The translations under genes and the position numbers were made by a program. Of a stretch of DNA of 9,576 nt, positions 1 to 5,952 are shown one piece after another. The notes beneath the pieces are model-generated. The model was not told the DNA's origin and searched no databases. It saw only the letters and a program-made list of their open reading frames with translations. This DNA is from Candidatus Hydrogenedentota bacterium (GTDB lineage: Bacteria; Hydrogenedentota; Hydrogenedentia; Hydrogenedentales; SLHB01). Where the stretch lies: assembly GCA_026387845.1 (NCBI GenBank), contig JAPLKX010000043.1:1-9576 (forward strand), written 5' to 3'. Position 1 is the stretch's first letter. Each line of letters starts with the position of its first letter.

Positions 1-1143
1 GAGGCCTTTTGCATCCTTTTTGCCTTTGTGCCATTGTCCTGAGAAGTTCTCTCCGTCGTTCGGGGTTTCTTTTCCCATACCGAGCCAGTATGGCTTTTGG
101 TCTTTGACCAAGACGTTGGAGAAGATGACTTCGCCGGGCTTGTTTAGGACGTCCCAGATCTTGGGATCGTCTTTCGAGTTGACGTTCTGGATGATGCCGA
201 AGATGCCGGACTCTGCGTTGGCCGCGATGCATTTTCCGCCGATTTCGCGGAAGTAGGCGATGTCGTCGCCGAGGATGGTTTCGCCGGGCAGCATGGCGGT
301 CGAGGTTTTGCCGCATGCGCTGGGGAACGCGCCGGCCAGGTAGGTTTTCCGGCCGCCGGGGCCGCGGACGCCGGTGAGGAACATGTGTTCGGCGAGCCAG
401 CCTTCTCGGTCGGCCTTCCGGATGGTGAGCCGGAGGGCGAGTTTTTTTAGGCCGGCGGTGTTTCCGGCATACTGGGTGTTGACGCTGTAAACGGAGTCGG
501 TGGTGTAATCGATGTAGATTCGTTTTTTGTCGTGGTCGGCGCTGGTCATCCGGTCGTCGAGCCGGCCGCTCGAGTGAAGCGTGGCGAAGAAATCGGCCTT
601 GGGCCCGAGCCGTTTGAACTCCTCGTAACCGAGCCGGTACAGCAGGTTGAGCGCGTGCGAGACGTAGAACGAGTCGGTGCACTCGACGCACGGGATGCTG
701 AACACCGAGTTGTTCGGGCCCAGCGTGAGAAACCGGACCACCATCGTCCTGCCGTTCATGCAGCCGTCCATGAGGCCTCGGACTTCGTCGAGGCCTTTCT
801 GGCGCTCGACCTGGTTGAGTGCCGGGCAGAGCCGGTCGGTTTTGGGGACGAGATACCGGGTGACTTCGCGGTCGCGCCCCTGGTCTTCGGGCCCGTCGTA
901 GTGGATCGTGTGTCCGGTGATGGCGAGGGGCCGTTCTTCTTTGAGTTCGACGACTTTTTCGCGGGTGATGCGGACGTCTTCCGCGGAGTCGGTGCTCACC
1001 CAGACGTGGCCGGGCTTGCAGAGGTCGATTGCGTCGGCGATGAACGCATGGAGGCGCTCATTATCGATTACGGCGAGACGCCTGTAGTTTTCGGCGTCGA
1101 GTTTCGCCTCGAGTTGGAGTAGCGCCAAAGAAGAATTGCTCAT
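1..1143 (-). CDS. pckG: Phosphoenolpyruvate carboxykinase (GTP), N-terminal 381 residues; C-terminus beyond window
   Basis: Cytosolic enzyme interconverting oxaloacetate + GTP and phosphoenolpyruvate + GDP + CO2, the entry to gluconeogenesis (or an anaplerotic carboxylation in some anaerobes). The visible 381 residues contain GTP-PEPCK landmarks in order: GCMNGRTM, which matches the family's GCMxGRTM motif; a substrate-binding stretch with CTDSFYVSHALNLLYR; the P-loop FPSACGKTS with Cys277, Lys279 and Thr280; and the metal/nucleotide motif GDD at 292-294. The Cys before the P-loop Lys is the hyper-reactive cysteine typical of the GTP form and absent from ATP-PEPCK. Family members are about 600 residues, so roughly 220 are off the left edge. 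The ATG is preceded by AAGGGAG at normal spacing and lies 21 nt after the stop of an MpsC-family gene, so the two are probably cotranscribed. The general look is closer to the archaeal/environmental-bacterial branch than to the animal one (inference). No frameshift is seen. Confidence 0.96.
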   Translation of the reverse strand, partial: MSNSSLALLQLEAKLDAENYRRLAVIDNERLHAFIADAIDLCKPGHVWVSTDSAEDVRITREKVVELKEERPLAITGHTIHYDGPEDQGRDREVTRYLVPKTDRLCPALNQVERQKGLDEVRGLMDGCMNGRTMVVRFLTLGPNNSVFSIPCVECTDSFYVSHALNLLYRLGYEEFKRLGPKADFFATLHSSGRLDDRMTSADHDKKRIYIDYTTDSVYSVNTQYAGNTAGLKKLALRLTIRKADREGWLAEHMFLTGVRGPGGRKTYLAGAFPSACGKTSTAMLPGETILGDDIAYFREIGGKCIAANAESGIFGIIQNVNSKDDPKIWDVLNKPGEVIFSNVLVKDQKPYWLGMGKETPNDGENFSGQWHKGKKDAKGL

Positions 1144-1164
1144 GTTCGACTCCCTTTCTCGCGA

Positions 1165-1539
1165 TCACCCTTCCGCCAGGCTTTTGGCCTGCGGCTCCGT
1201 GTCCTCCAATAGAAACTTTAGTATGGCATCCCCCGCAAGAGGGTCAATGCTGATGCGCGAACCGGCCACGGCCCGGCCCGTAATCCGCTCGACCTCGGTC
1301 TCGAGGTCCCGGCTGACGGTCTCGAACGCGGCCGCAGCCAGTTTTTCAAGCAACTCGCGCACTTCCTGGTCGCGGGCGCTTTGGCGTTCCGCCGCGGAGA
1401 CGACACCGGTCAATGAGACCAGGATATGGGAGCGGTGGATGTCGACTTCCACCGATTTGGGGCAAAGCCCCATATGTGTTTGCTCGAACCGCGCCACGGT
1501 CTCCGCCAACCGCTGGTGGATCTGGACCGATTGGGCCAT
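1165..1539 (-). CDS. DUF2294/MpsC-family protein, diverged paralogue upstream of pckG
   Basis: Small soluble protein of 124 residues with no signal peptide or membrane segment. It aligns in the same register as the neighbour at 1708-2097: FEQ at residues 18-20 followed by MG at 23-24, GV at 45-46, AE at 50-51, and an ITGR motif near 86-89 followed by a conserved beta-strand region. It is more diverged than that neighbour: the family's SLHTD-STKTGERV stretch has become a SRISIDPLAGD stretch. Family knowledge: DUF2294 was renamed MpsC after the staphylococcal mpsABC cation/bicarbonate-related system; its biochemical role is not settled. No mpsA or mpsB gene is visible here. The ATG has a GAGGAAG ribosome site (1546-1552). 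An intrinsic terminator lies between it and the upstream paralogue, while pckG follows after 21 nt, so its strongest linkage is to pckG. Family assignment is likely; function is unknown. Confidence 0.82.
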   Translation of the reverse strand: MAQSVQIHQRLAETVARFEQTHMGLCPKSVEVDIHRSHILVSLTGVVSAAERQSARDQEVRELLEKLAAAAFETVSRDLETEVERITGRAVAGSRISIDPLAGDAILKFLLEDTEPQAKSLAEG

Positions 1540-1582
1540 GAACTACTTCCTCACTGGCGGAGCCGGTTCCTTACGAATCATA

Positions 1583-1626
1583 CAAATAAAAAACCGGTCA
1601 CTGCCACTCTTTCGGCAGTCACCGGC
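1583..1626 (-). terminator. Intrinsic terminator between the two MpsC-family genes
   Basis: Read on the minus strand, a 12-bp stem (arms 1614-1625 and 1594-1605, one internal mismatch, 8-nt loop at 1606-1613) is followed directly by a TTTTTTATTTG tract. This is a textbook Rho-independent terminator about 80 nt after the stop of the gene at 1708-2097. It lies about 45 nt before the start of the second MpsC-family gene, so it either ends the first transcript or acts as a leaky attenuator that sets expression of the downstream MpsC-pckG pair. I found no convincing separate promoter between the terminator and that start. Confidence 0.85.
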
Positions 1627-1707
1627 CCATATGTTCAGCAGGTCGCGTGTGCGACCCCCTGTCAATCCGCCTGTTCCGGATAGTTTACGGAACGCGGGGG
1701 CCCGGTG

Positions 1708-2097
1708 TCAAATTGCCGGCTCGCTGTTTTTGAGCCGGCATTCGGGCGGTCCGTCGAGTGTAAAGATGATGACGCGCTCGCCGGTTTTTGTGCTGACGTC
1801 GGTGTGGAGGCTGACGACCCTGCGCCCGGTAATTTCGTGGATAATGCCCTCAAGCGCGGGCCGGCCGCCTTCGAGCAACTCGATGCGGACCTGTTTTACG
1901 AGTGCGCGGCCGCGGGTGCTGGTGTCGATTTGGGCGAGGCTTTTTTCCGCGGGGGTCAGCACACCGTGCAGGCGGACGAGCACCAGGTCGTCGATCAGGT
2001 CGGTTTTGGTTTCTTCGGGGCCGCGGCCCATGTACTCCTGCTCGAACCGAATGATGGCGGTTGAGATTTCGGCCTCGATTTGTCCCTTGGTTTTCAT
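1708..2097 (-). CDS. DUF2294/MpsC-family protein, canonical copy
   Basis: Protein of 129 residues, soluble, without signal peptide. It carries the family pattern throughout: a start of the form MKTKGQIEAEIS, FEQEYMGRGP at 18-27, VRLHGVLTPAE at 41-51, EITGRRVVSLHTD at 88-100 and STKTGERVIIFTL at 102-114. This is close to what is usual for DUF2294/MpsC proteins of Firmicutes and many environmental bacteria. An ATG nine codons upstream (2124) is in frame, but the family normally begins with Met followed within a few residues by KG, so 2097 is preferred; a weak GGGA lies about 6 nt upstream. The family name comes from the staphylococcal mpsABC locus tied to membrane potential and inorganic-carbon supply; a molecular role for MpsC itself is not established. 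It is followed by an intrinsic terminator and then a second family member, so the locus holds a tandem pair. Family call is firm; function is not. Confidence 0.88.
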   Translation of the reverse strand: MKTKGQIEAEISTAIIRFEQEYMGRGPEETKTDLIDDLVLVRLHGVLTPAEKSLAQIDTSTRGRALVKQVRIELLEGGRPALEGIIHEITGRRVVSLHTDVSTKTGERVIIFTLDGPPECRLKNSEPAI

Positions 2098-2122
2098 AAG
2101 AATCCCGCTGTGGTTGGCGCAC

Positions 2123-2152
2123 ATTGTGGCGGAGCGGGCCGGGCGTTTGCAA
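2123..2152 (-). promoter_or_regulatory. Possible promoter for the MpsC-MpsC-pckG genes
   Basis: On the minus strand a TTGCAA box (2147-2152) and a CACAAT box (2123-2128) are separated by 18 nt. Each matches the sigma-70 consensus at four of six positions, and the -10 box is about 25 nt upstream of the preferred start at 2097. The surrounding DNA is GC-rich, so a chance match cannot be excluded. Confidence 0.3.
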
Positions 2153-2164
2153 GAGGCAGCCCAA

Positions 2165-2192
2165 TTGCGGATTTCGGATTGTGGATTGCGGA
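2165..2192. repeat. 7-bp tandem repeat, four units (TTGCGGA)
   Basis: Four head-to-tail copies of a heptamer: TTGCGGA, TTTCGGA, TTGTGGA, TTGCGGA. It lies in the divergent spacer between the MpsC genes and purO and encodes nothing recognisable. It resembles the degenerate AATCCGC-type spacer repeats common in some environmental bacterial genomes (recollection, not checked). Confidence 0.75.
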
Positions 2193-2287
2193 TTATCCGG
2201 AAGAGGGAAGACGGTTTGTTCGCAGCGTTGAGTTCCGTAGAGGTCGGGAGTGTGTGAAGCGCATATTCTTCCTATGGCGCGCTCGTG

Positions 2288-2309
2288 GAAGCGGCGTCCC
2301 CGCCGCTTC
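2288..2309. repeat. Perfect hairpin, 9-bp GAAGCGGCG arms
   Basis: GAAGCGGCG (2288-2296) and its exact reverse complement CGCCGCTTC (2301-2309) surround a 4-nt TCCC loop. There is no T-tract on either side, so it is not a standard terminator. It looks like a small repetitive extragenic palindrome; copy number elsewhere cannot be judged from this window. Confidence 0.7.
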
Positions 2310-2443
2310 ATTTATGCAACAACCGCTTCGTCTCTGCAGTCATCGCTTTAGGAAGCCCATACGACTTTTACCGTGATGCGGCAACCGCTGGCACTCTGCC
2401 ACGCCCTACTTTTGGCCACGCAGGGTCAACAGCCGGAATAATG

Positions 2444-2473
2444 TTGGCGCGGTTGAGATGTTTTTACTATAAT
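2444..2473 (+). promoter_or_regulatory. Sigma-70-type promoter for purO-purB
   Basis: TTGGCG (2444-2449, four of six consensus) is followed after 18 nt by a perfect TATAAT (2468-2473), in a locally AT-rich patch of an otherwise GC-rich region. Transcription would start near 2480, giving a leader of about 64 nt before the purO ATG. No purine riboswitch core was recognised in that leader. Confidence 0.55.
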
Positions 2474-2543
2474 AGGTGGTCAAGGTGCAGCGGGTTGCGG
2501 GCCCGGGAACTGTTCCACCGGCATCTGCGGAAGGTTTTTGAGA

Positions 2544-3182
2544 ATGTACATTGGCCGAATTGTCAGTGTTGCCATTACGAAAGATGGCCGTCTTTGCGCC
2601 TCGTACCGGGTTTCGAGCCGGAGTTTTCCAAACCGGATGGCGGTAGTGGCGGGCGACAAGGTGAGCATAGTTCCGAAACCGGGTCACGAGGTGGACGTCC
2701 AGCGGAACCCGTATATTGCTTACAACTGCGTGCGGCTGGTTGCAGGCGGGAATGTGGCGGTGGTGACGAACGGCAGCCAGACCGATCCCATCGCGGAGAA
2801 AATGGACGCGGGAACGCCGGCGAGGGACGCCCTGGTGACGGCATCAATCCTGCTCGATTATGAAAAGGACCAGTTCAACACGCCGCGGATTAGCGCCGTA
2901 GCCGACCGGCGGGACGGTTCGGGCTGGCTGGCGATTGTGCGCCACGACGGGCTCGAGGTCAGGCGGATGCCGCTCGAGGCGGGGAGGTTTTTTTACGTGG
3001 CGACGTACGAGGAGAACCGGCTGGCGGATTCGCAGGGCGGCCCCTATGACGCTTCGAGCGCGTCCGACGCCTGCGAGTTTATTCTGCGCCGGGGCGTTTT
3101 TGCCCAGCGGGAAAACCCGGTGACGGCGGTCGCGGCGATGGTGGCGGGTGGGGGATTTGAACTGGCCGCAAAGGATGCGTGA
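2544..3182 (+). CDS. purO: IMP cyclohydrolase, archaeal PurO type
   Basis: Predicted to close the ring of FAICAR to give IMP, the last step of de novo IMP synthesis, in the cytosol. The 212-residue protein matches the PurO family along its whole length: MYIGRIVSV at the start, AYR/SYRVSSRSFPNR near 20-32, NPYIAYNCVRLV near 56-67, VTNGSQTDPI near 74-83, DYEKDQFNTPRI near 105-116 and a FYVATYEENR stretch near 150-159. PurO is the usual archaeal enzyme and is not homologous to the cyclohydrolase domain of bacterial PurH. The ATG at 2544 is chosen over a TTG two codons upstream because GGAAGG (2529-2534) is 9 nt away and the family starts MYxGR. purB follows after 3 nt, its ribosome site AAAGGA (3170-3175) lying inside this gene, so the two form an operon. 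Catalytic residues were not individually assigned. Confidence 0.93.
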   Translation: MYIGRIVSVAITKDGRLCASYRVSSRSFPNRMAVVAGDKVSIVPKPGHEVDVQRNPYIAYNCVRLVAGGNVAVVTNGSQTDPIAEKMDAGTPARDALVTASILLDYEKDQFNTPRISAVADRRDGSGWLAIVRHDGLEVRRMPLEAGRFFYVATYEENRLADSQGGPYDASSASDACEFILRRGVFAQRENPVTAVAAMVAGGGFELAAKDA

Positions 3183-3185
3183 TCG

Positions 3186-4616
3186 ATGAGCAACGAATAC
3201 GTCAGCCCGTTGGTGGAGCGGTTTGCGACGCGCGAAATGGCTCTGTTGTGGGGCGCGCAAAAAAAGTTTTCGACGTGGCGCCGTTGCTGGATCGCGCTGG
3301 CCGAGGCGGAGAAGGAACTCGGGCTGCGGATCACGGATGAACAGATCGGGCAGATGCGGGCGCACGTTGATGACATCGATTTCGAGGCGGCGGCGAAGTT
3401 CGAGCGGGAGACGCGCCACGACGTGATGGCGCACATTCACGCCTATGGGCTTGTCGCGCCGGCCGCGCGGCCGATCATTCATTTGGGCGCGACGAGCGCG
3501 TACGTGGGCGACAACACGGACCTGATCCTGATGCGGGAAGGGCTCGAGATCGTGCTGGCAAAAGCCGCCAACGTGCTCGATCGACTGGCCGATTTTGCGC
3601 GGAAGTGGCGGGCGCTGCCCACCCTCGGGTTTACCCATTATCAGCCGGCGCAGGTGGTGACGGTAGGCAAGCGGGCGTGCCTCTGGGCGCAGGACATACT
3701 GATGGACGTCGAGGACATCGAAGCGGCCATCGGCCGGCTCAGGTGCCGGGGCGTCAAAGGCACGACGGGCACGCAGGCGTCGTTTCTGGCGCTTTTCGAC
3801 GGCGACCACGAGAAAGTCCGGCGGCTCGACCGGTTTGTCGCGGAGAAGCTGGGGTTCAAAGAGTCATACCCGGTAACGGGCCAGACGTACCCGCGCAAGG
3901 TGGATACGCACGTGCTGCGGGTGTTGGCGGGGATCGGCGAGAGCGTACACAAATGGGGCACGGACATGCGGCTGCTGCAAAACCTGAAGGAGGTCGAGGA
4001 GCCGTTCGAGTCGACCCAGGTCGGGAGCAGCGCGATGGCGTACAAACGCAACCCGATGCGGTGCGAACGGGCGTGCGGGCTGGCGCGGTACCTGATGACG
4101 TCCCCGCTCCACTCGGAATTCACGGCGGCGGTACAATGGTTTGAAAGGACGCTGGACGATTCGGGCATCCGGCGGATCAGCATTCCAGAGGCATTTCTGG
4201 CCGCGGACGGAATCCTGAACCTGTATATGAATGTTATGGAATACCCGGTGGTTTATCCAAAAGTGATCGAACGCCACCTGCGGGCGGAACTGCCGTTTAT
4301 GGCGACGGAAAACATCCTGATGGCGTGTGTCCGGAGAGGCGGCGACCGCCAGGAGTTGCACGAAGTGATCCGCAGGCATTCACAGGCGGCTGCGGCCCGC
4401 GTCAAGGAGGAAGGGCTGGACAACGACCTGCTCGAGAGGCTCGCGGCCGACCCGGCAATCGGGATGTCGCGCTCCGAGATTGATGAGATAATGAAGGTCG
4501 AGGAGTTTGTGGGCCGGGCGCCCGAACAAGTGGACGAGTTTTTGCTCGAGTATATCGAGCCCGCGCTCGAGCGTAACAAGGAGGCGTTGGGTGGGCGGTC
4601 GGACGTGCGGGTATAA
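3186..4616 (+). CDS. purB: Adenylosuccinate lyase
   Basis: Homotetrameric cytosolic lyase releasing fumarate from SAICAR (step 8 of IMP synthesis) and from adenylosuccinate (last step to AMP). The 476-residue protein has the fumarase/aspartase superfamily landmarks: RHDVMAHIH at 78-85, [10 protein letters not shown] at 103-112, the THYQPAQ loop at 150-156 with His151 as likely general acid, and the flexible signature loop [11 protein letters not shown] at 280-290 carrying the catalytic serine. The C-terminal half ([44 protein letters not shown]) is strikingly like animal ADSL and the bacterial subgroup related to it, not like E. coli PurB. The signature has Ala285 where many members have Pro (SSAMPxKRNP); related bacterial enzymes share this change. 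It sits 3 nt after purO, so both depend on the promoter near 2450. Length and motifs are complete. Confidence 0.97.
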   Translation: MSNEYVSPLVERFATREMALLWGAQKKFSTWRRCWIALAEAEKELGLRITDEQIGQMRAHVDDIDFEAAAKFERETRHDVMAHIHAYGLVAPAARPIIHLGATSAYVGDNTDLILMREGLEIVLAKAANVLDRLADFARKWRALPTLGFTHYQPAQVVTVGKRACLWAQDILMDVEDIEAAIGRLRCRGVKGTTGTQASFLALFDGDHEKVRRLDRFVAEKLGFKESYPVTGQTYPRKVDTHVLRVLAGIGESVHKWGTDMRLLQNLKEVEEPFESTQVGSSAMAYKRNPMRCERACGLARYLMTSPLHSEFTAAVQWFERTLDDSGIRRISIPEAFLAADGILNLYMNVMEYPVVYPKVIERHLRAELPFMATENILMACVRRGGDRQELHEVIRRHSQAAAARVKEEGLDNDLLERLAADPAIGMSRSEIDEIMKVEEFVGRAPEQVDEFLLEYIEPALERNKEALGGRSDVRV

Positions 4617-4628
4617 GAAATCAAGAAA

Positions 4629-4655
4629 GGGACATAAGGGACATAAAGGACCTAA
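4629..4655. repeat. 9-bp tandem repeat, three units (GGGACATAA)
   Basis: GGGACATAA, GGGACATAA and AGGACCTAA run head to tail just after purB. A partial inverse copy, TTTTGTCCC, occurs about 20 nt downstream (around 4675-4683), so the 78-bp purB to lipid-kinase spacer can fold weakly. No T-tract is present, so it is not an obvious terminator. Confidence 0.75.
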
Positions 4656-4694
4656 GACTTTCTAACCCGATTGCTTTTGTCCCAATAGTGAGAG

Positions 4695-5759
4695 ATGGTT
4701 AAAGGCACACATAAGATAGCCGCGGTGGTTAACCCTTATTCGGGCAATGGGCGGGCGGCCCGCCATTGGCCGGAGATCGCCAAACTGATCGAGGAGATGG
4801 TGGGCGATTTCACGTTCCTGCGCACCGAGCGGCCGGGCCACGCGACCGAATTGGTGCGGCAGGCGTTGCGCGATGGGTGCGAGAGGATCATCAGCGTGGG
4901 CGGCGACGGAACGCACCACGAGGTCATCAACGGGTTCTTCGACGGGTTCCTTCCGATCAATCCGCGGGCGGCCATGGCGATCATGCCGCTGGGGACAGGT
5001 TCGGATTTGGCGCGAACCCTGCGGATGCCCAAAGGGCGTGACGCGATCCCGCACCTGGTGGGGGACCGGGTGGTTGCGGCGGATCTGGGGCGTGTGACGT
5101 TCACGCTGCCGGGCGGTGCGGGGCAGAGTTTCTTGTATTTCATCAACACGTGCCACGTCGGGATGGGCGGGGCGGTGGTGGAGCGCGTGAACCGGACCAC
5201 GAAAAAGTACGGCGGGCTTTTTTCATACATGTGGGGCACGCTGGCGACGCTGGCAACGTATGAGCCGCCGTTTATGGAAATCGAAATCGACGGCTACCAA
5301 CTCGACCAGGTGTGCCGGGACGTGATCGTCGCGAAAGGCCAGTACGACGGGGGCGGGATGCACGTGGCCCCGAACGCCCAGATAGACGACGGGGTGTTTG
5401 ACGTGTACGTGATCGGCAACACCAGCCGGATGTTTTGCCTCACGCACCTGCCGGCCATTTACAGGGGCCGGCTGACGGACTACCCCGACCAGGTGAAGTA
5501 TTTCCCGGCATCGCGCATTACGATCCGGAGCGACACCACCGTGCTGATCAACCTGGACGGCGAGCAGCCCGGGCAGTTGCCGGCCGCAATTGAAGTCATG
5601 CCCAAGGCGCTCAATATCGTTACCGCCAGCCCGCTCCACGAATCCGCCGAACAAGAAACGCGCGCGGCCAGAAAAGAGCTTGCCCAGAAAGAACTGGAAG
5701 AGGCCAAGAAGCGGGCGGAAGAGGCGAATAAGCCGCCCGCCGAGCCCAGCGCGAATTGA
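4695..5759 (+). CDS. Diacylglycerol/sphingosine-kinase-like lipid kinase
   Basis: Predicted to phosphorylate a lipid such as diacylglycerol with ATP at the inner face of the membrane, as in the DgkB/YegS/BmrU family; the substrate is not determinable here. The 354-residue protein has the nucleotide-binding start AAVVNPYSGNGRA near 9-21, GGDGTHHEVING at 69-80, PLGTGSDLAR at 98-107, GGGMHVAPNAQIDDGVFDVYVIG near 219-241 and INLDGE at 285-290. These cover both lobes of the fold. After about residue 312 comes a roughly 40-residue tail rich in Ala, Glu and Lys that should be helical or coiled-coil, ending in a Pro-rich stretch; this is extra to the usual family length of about 300. An in-frame stop lies two codons before the ATG, so the start cannot be earlier; the ribosome site is poor (GAGAG adjacent to ATG). 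It follows purB in the same direction after 78 bp and may be partly cotranscribed. Confidence 0.9.
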   Translation: MVKGTHKIAAVVNPYSGNGRAARHWPEIAKLIEEMVGDFTFLRTERPGHATELVRQALRDGCERIISVGGDGTHHEVINGFFDGFLPINPRAAMAIMPLGTGSDLARTLRMPKGRDAIPHLVGDRVVAADLGRVTFTLPGGAGQSFLYFINTCHVGMGGAVVERVNRTTKKYGGLFSYMWGTLATLATYEPPFMEIEIDGYQLDQVCRDVIVAKGQYDGGGMHVAPNAQIDDGVFDVYVIGNTSRMFCLTHLPAIYRGRLTDYPDQVKYFPASRITIRSDTTVLINLDGEQPGQLPAAIEVMPKALNIVTASPLHESAEQETRAARKELAQKELEEAKKRAEEANKPPAEPSAN

Positions 5760-5766
5760 TCTATTT

Positions 5767-5930
5767 GCCACAAAGAACGCAAAGAACTCAAAGAAAATTT
5801 TTCGCAGAAGACTCAGCCTGTCTGGGACGCCCCCCACAACTGCCGGGGGGCGTCCCAGACGTGGCAAAAGGCTGGACTGCATTTTTTGGTTACGGCTACG
5901 CCGCGCTGTGCTCTTTGTCTTCTTTGTGGC
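5767..5930. repeat. Inverted-repeat-ended spacer element (CACAAAGAA ends)
   Basis: The left end GCCACAAAGAACGCAAAG (5767-5784) is matched, inverted and with a few mismatches, by CTTTGTCTTCTTTGTGGC (5913-5930). The left end also contains a 9-bp tandem repeat, CAAAGAACG/CAAAGAACT/CAAAGAAAA (5771-5797). Inside lies a perfect 16-bp-arm palindrome (5820-5860). No protein is encoded. The 164-bp unit fills most of the gap between the lipid kinase and the broken GH4 gene and ends 8 nt before the GH4 ribosome site. It could be a MITE-like or REP-like non-autonomous repeat; no target-site duplication was identified. Confidence 0.65.
5820..5860. repeat. Perfect 16-bp inverted repeat, 9-nt loop
   Basis: GTCTGGGACGCCCCCC (5820-5835) and its exact reverse complement (5845-5860) flank the loop ACAACTGCC. 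The stem is very GC-rich and would be highly stable in RNA or single-stranded DNA. No T-tract follows on either strand, so a simple intrinsic terminator is unlikely, although it could block 3' exonucleases after the lipid-kinase gene. Confidence 0.85.
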
Positions 5931-5952
5931 TGGTCTTTGAGGGAGCACAATA

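Larger units (their letters stand above)
2098..2543. other. 446-bp divergent intergenic region
   Basis: No open frame here has recognisable protein content; the short frames are shadows or read through repeats. From left to right it holds a weak minus-strand promoter (2123-2152), a 7-bp tandem repeat (2165-2192), a perfect 9-bp-arm hairpin (2288-2309), a plus-strand promoter (2444-2473) and the purO leader. Nothing convincing is seen in 2193-2287 or 2310-2443. Confidence 0.7.

Noticed and set aside
532..1122. Plus-strand open frame of 196 codons opposite pckG
   Set aside because: It is the antisense shadow of a clear GTP-PEP carboxykinase gene; its residue content has no family-like motifs.
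1136..2257. Plus-strand open frame of 373 codons
   Set aside because: It runs antisense through both MpsC-family genes and the terminator between them; Ser/Arg-rich low-complexity content is typical of a GC-rich shadow frame.
2480..2543. Purine riboswitch or other structured leader before purO
   Set aside because: The leader has some pairing potential, but I could not recognise the conserved core of a purine or other known riboswitch.
2844..3809. Minus-strand open frame of 321 codons
   Set aside because: It is antisense to purO and the start of purB, is Arg/Pro/His-rich and has no recognisable domain.
4020..4049. Ala in place of Pro in the adenylosuccinate lyase signature loop as a possible inactivating change
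   Set aside because: Related bacterial adenylosuccinate lyases carry the same [10 protein letters not shown] form and the other catalytic motifs are intact, so it is a subfamily trait.
5820..5860. 16-bp palindrome as an intrinsic terminator for the lipid kinase gene
   Set aside because: The stem is strong but no T-tract follows on either strand.
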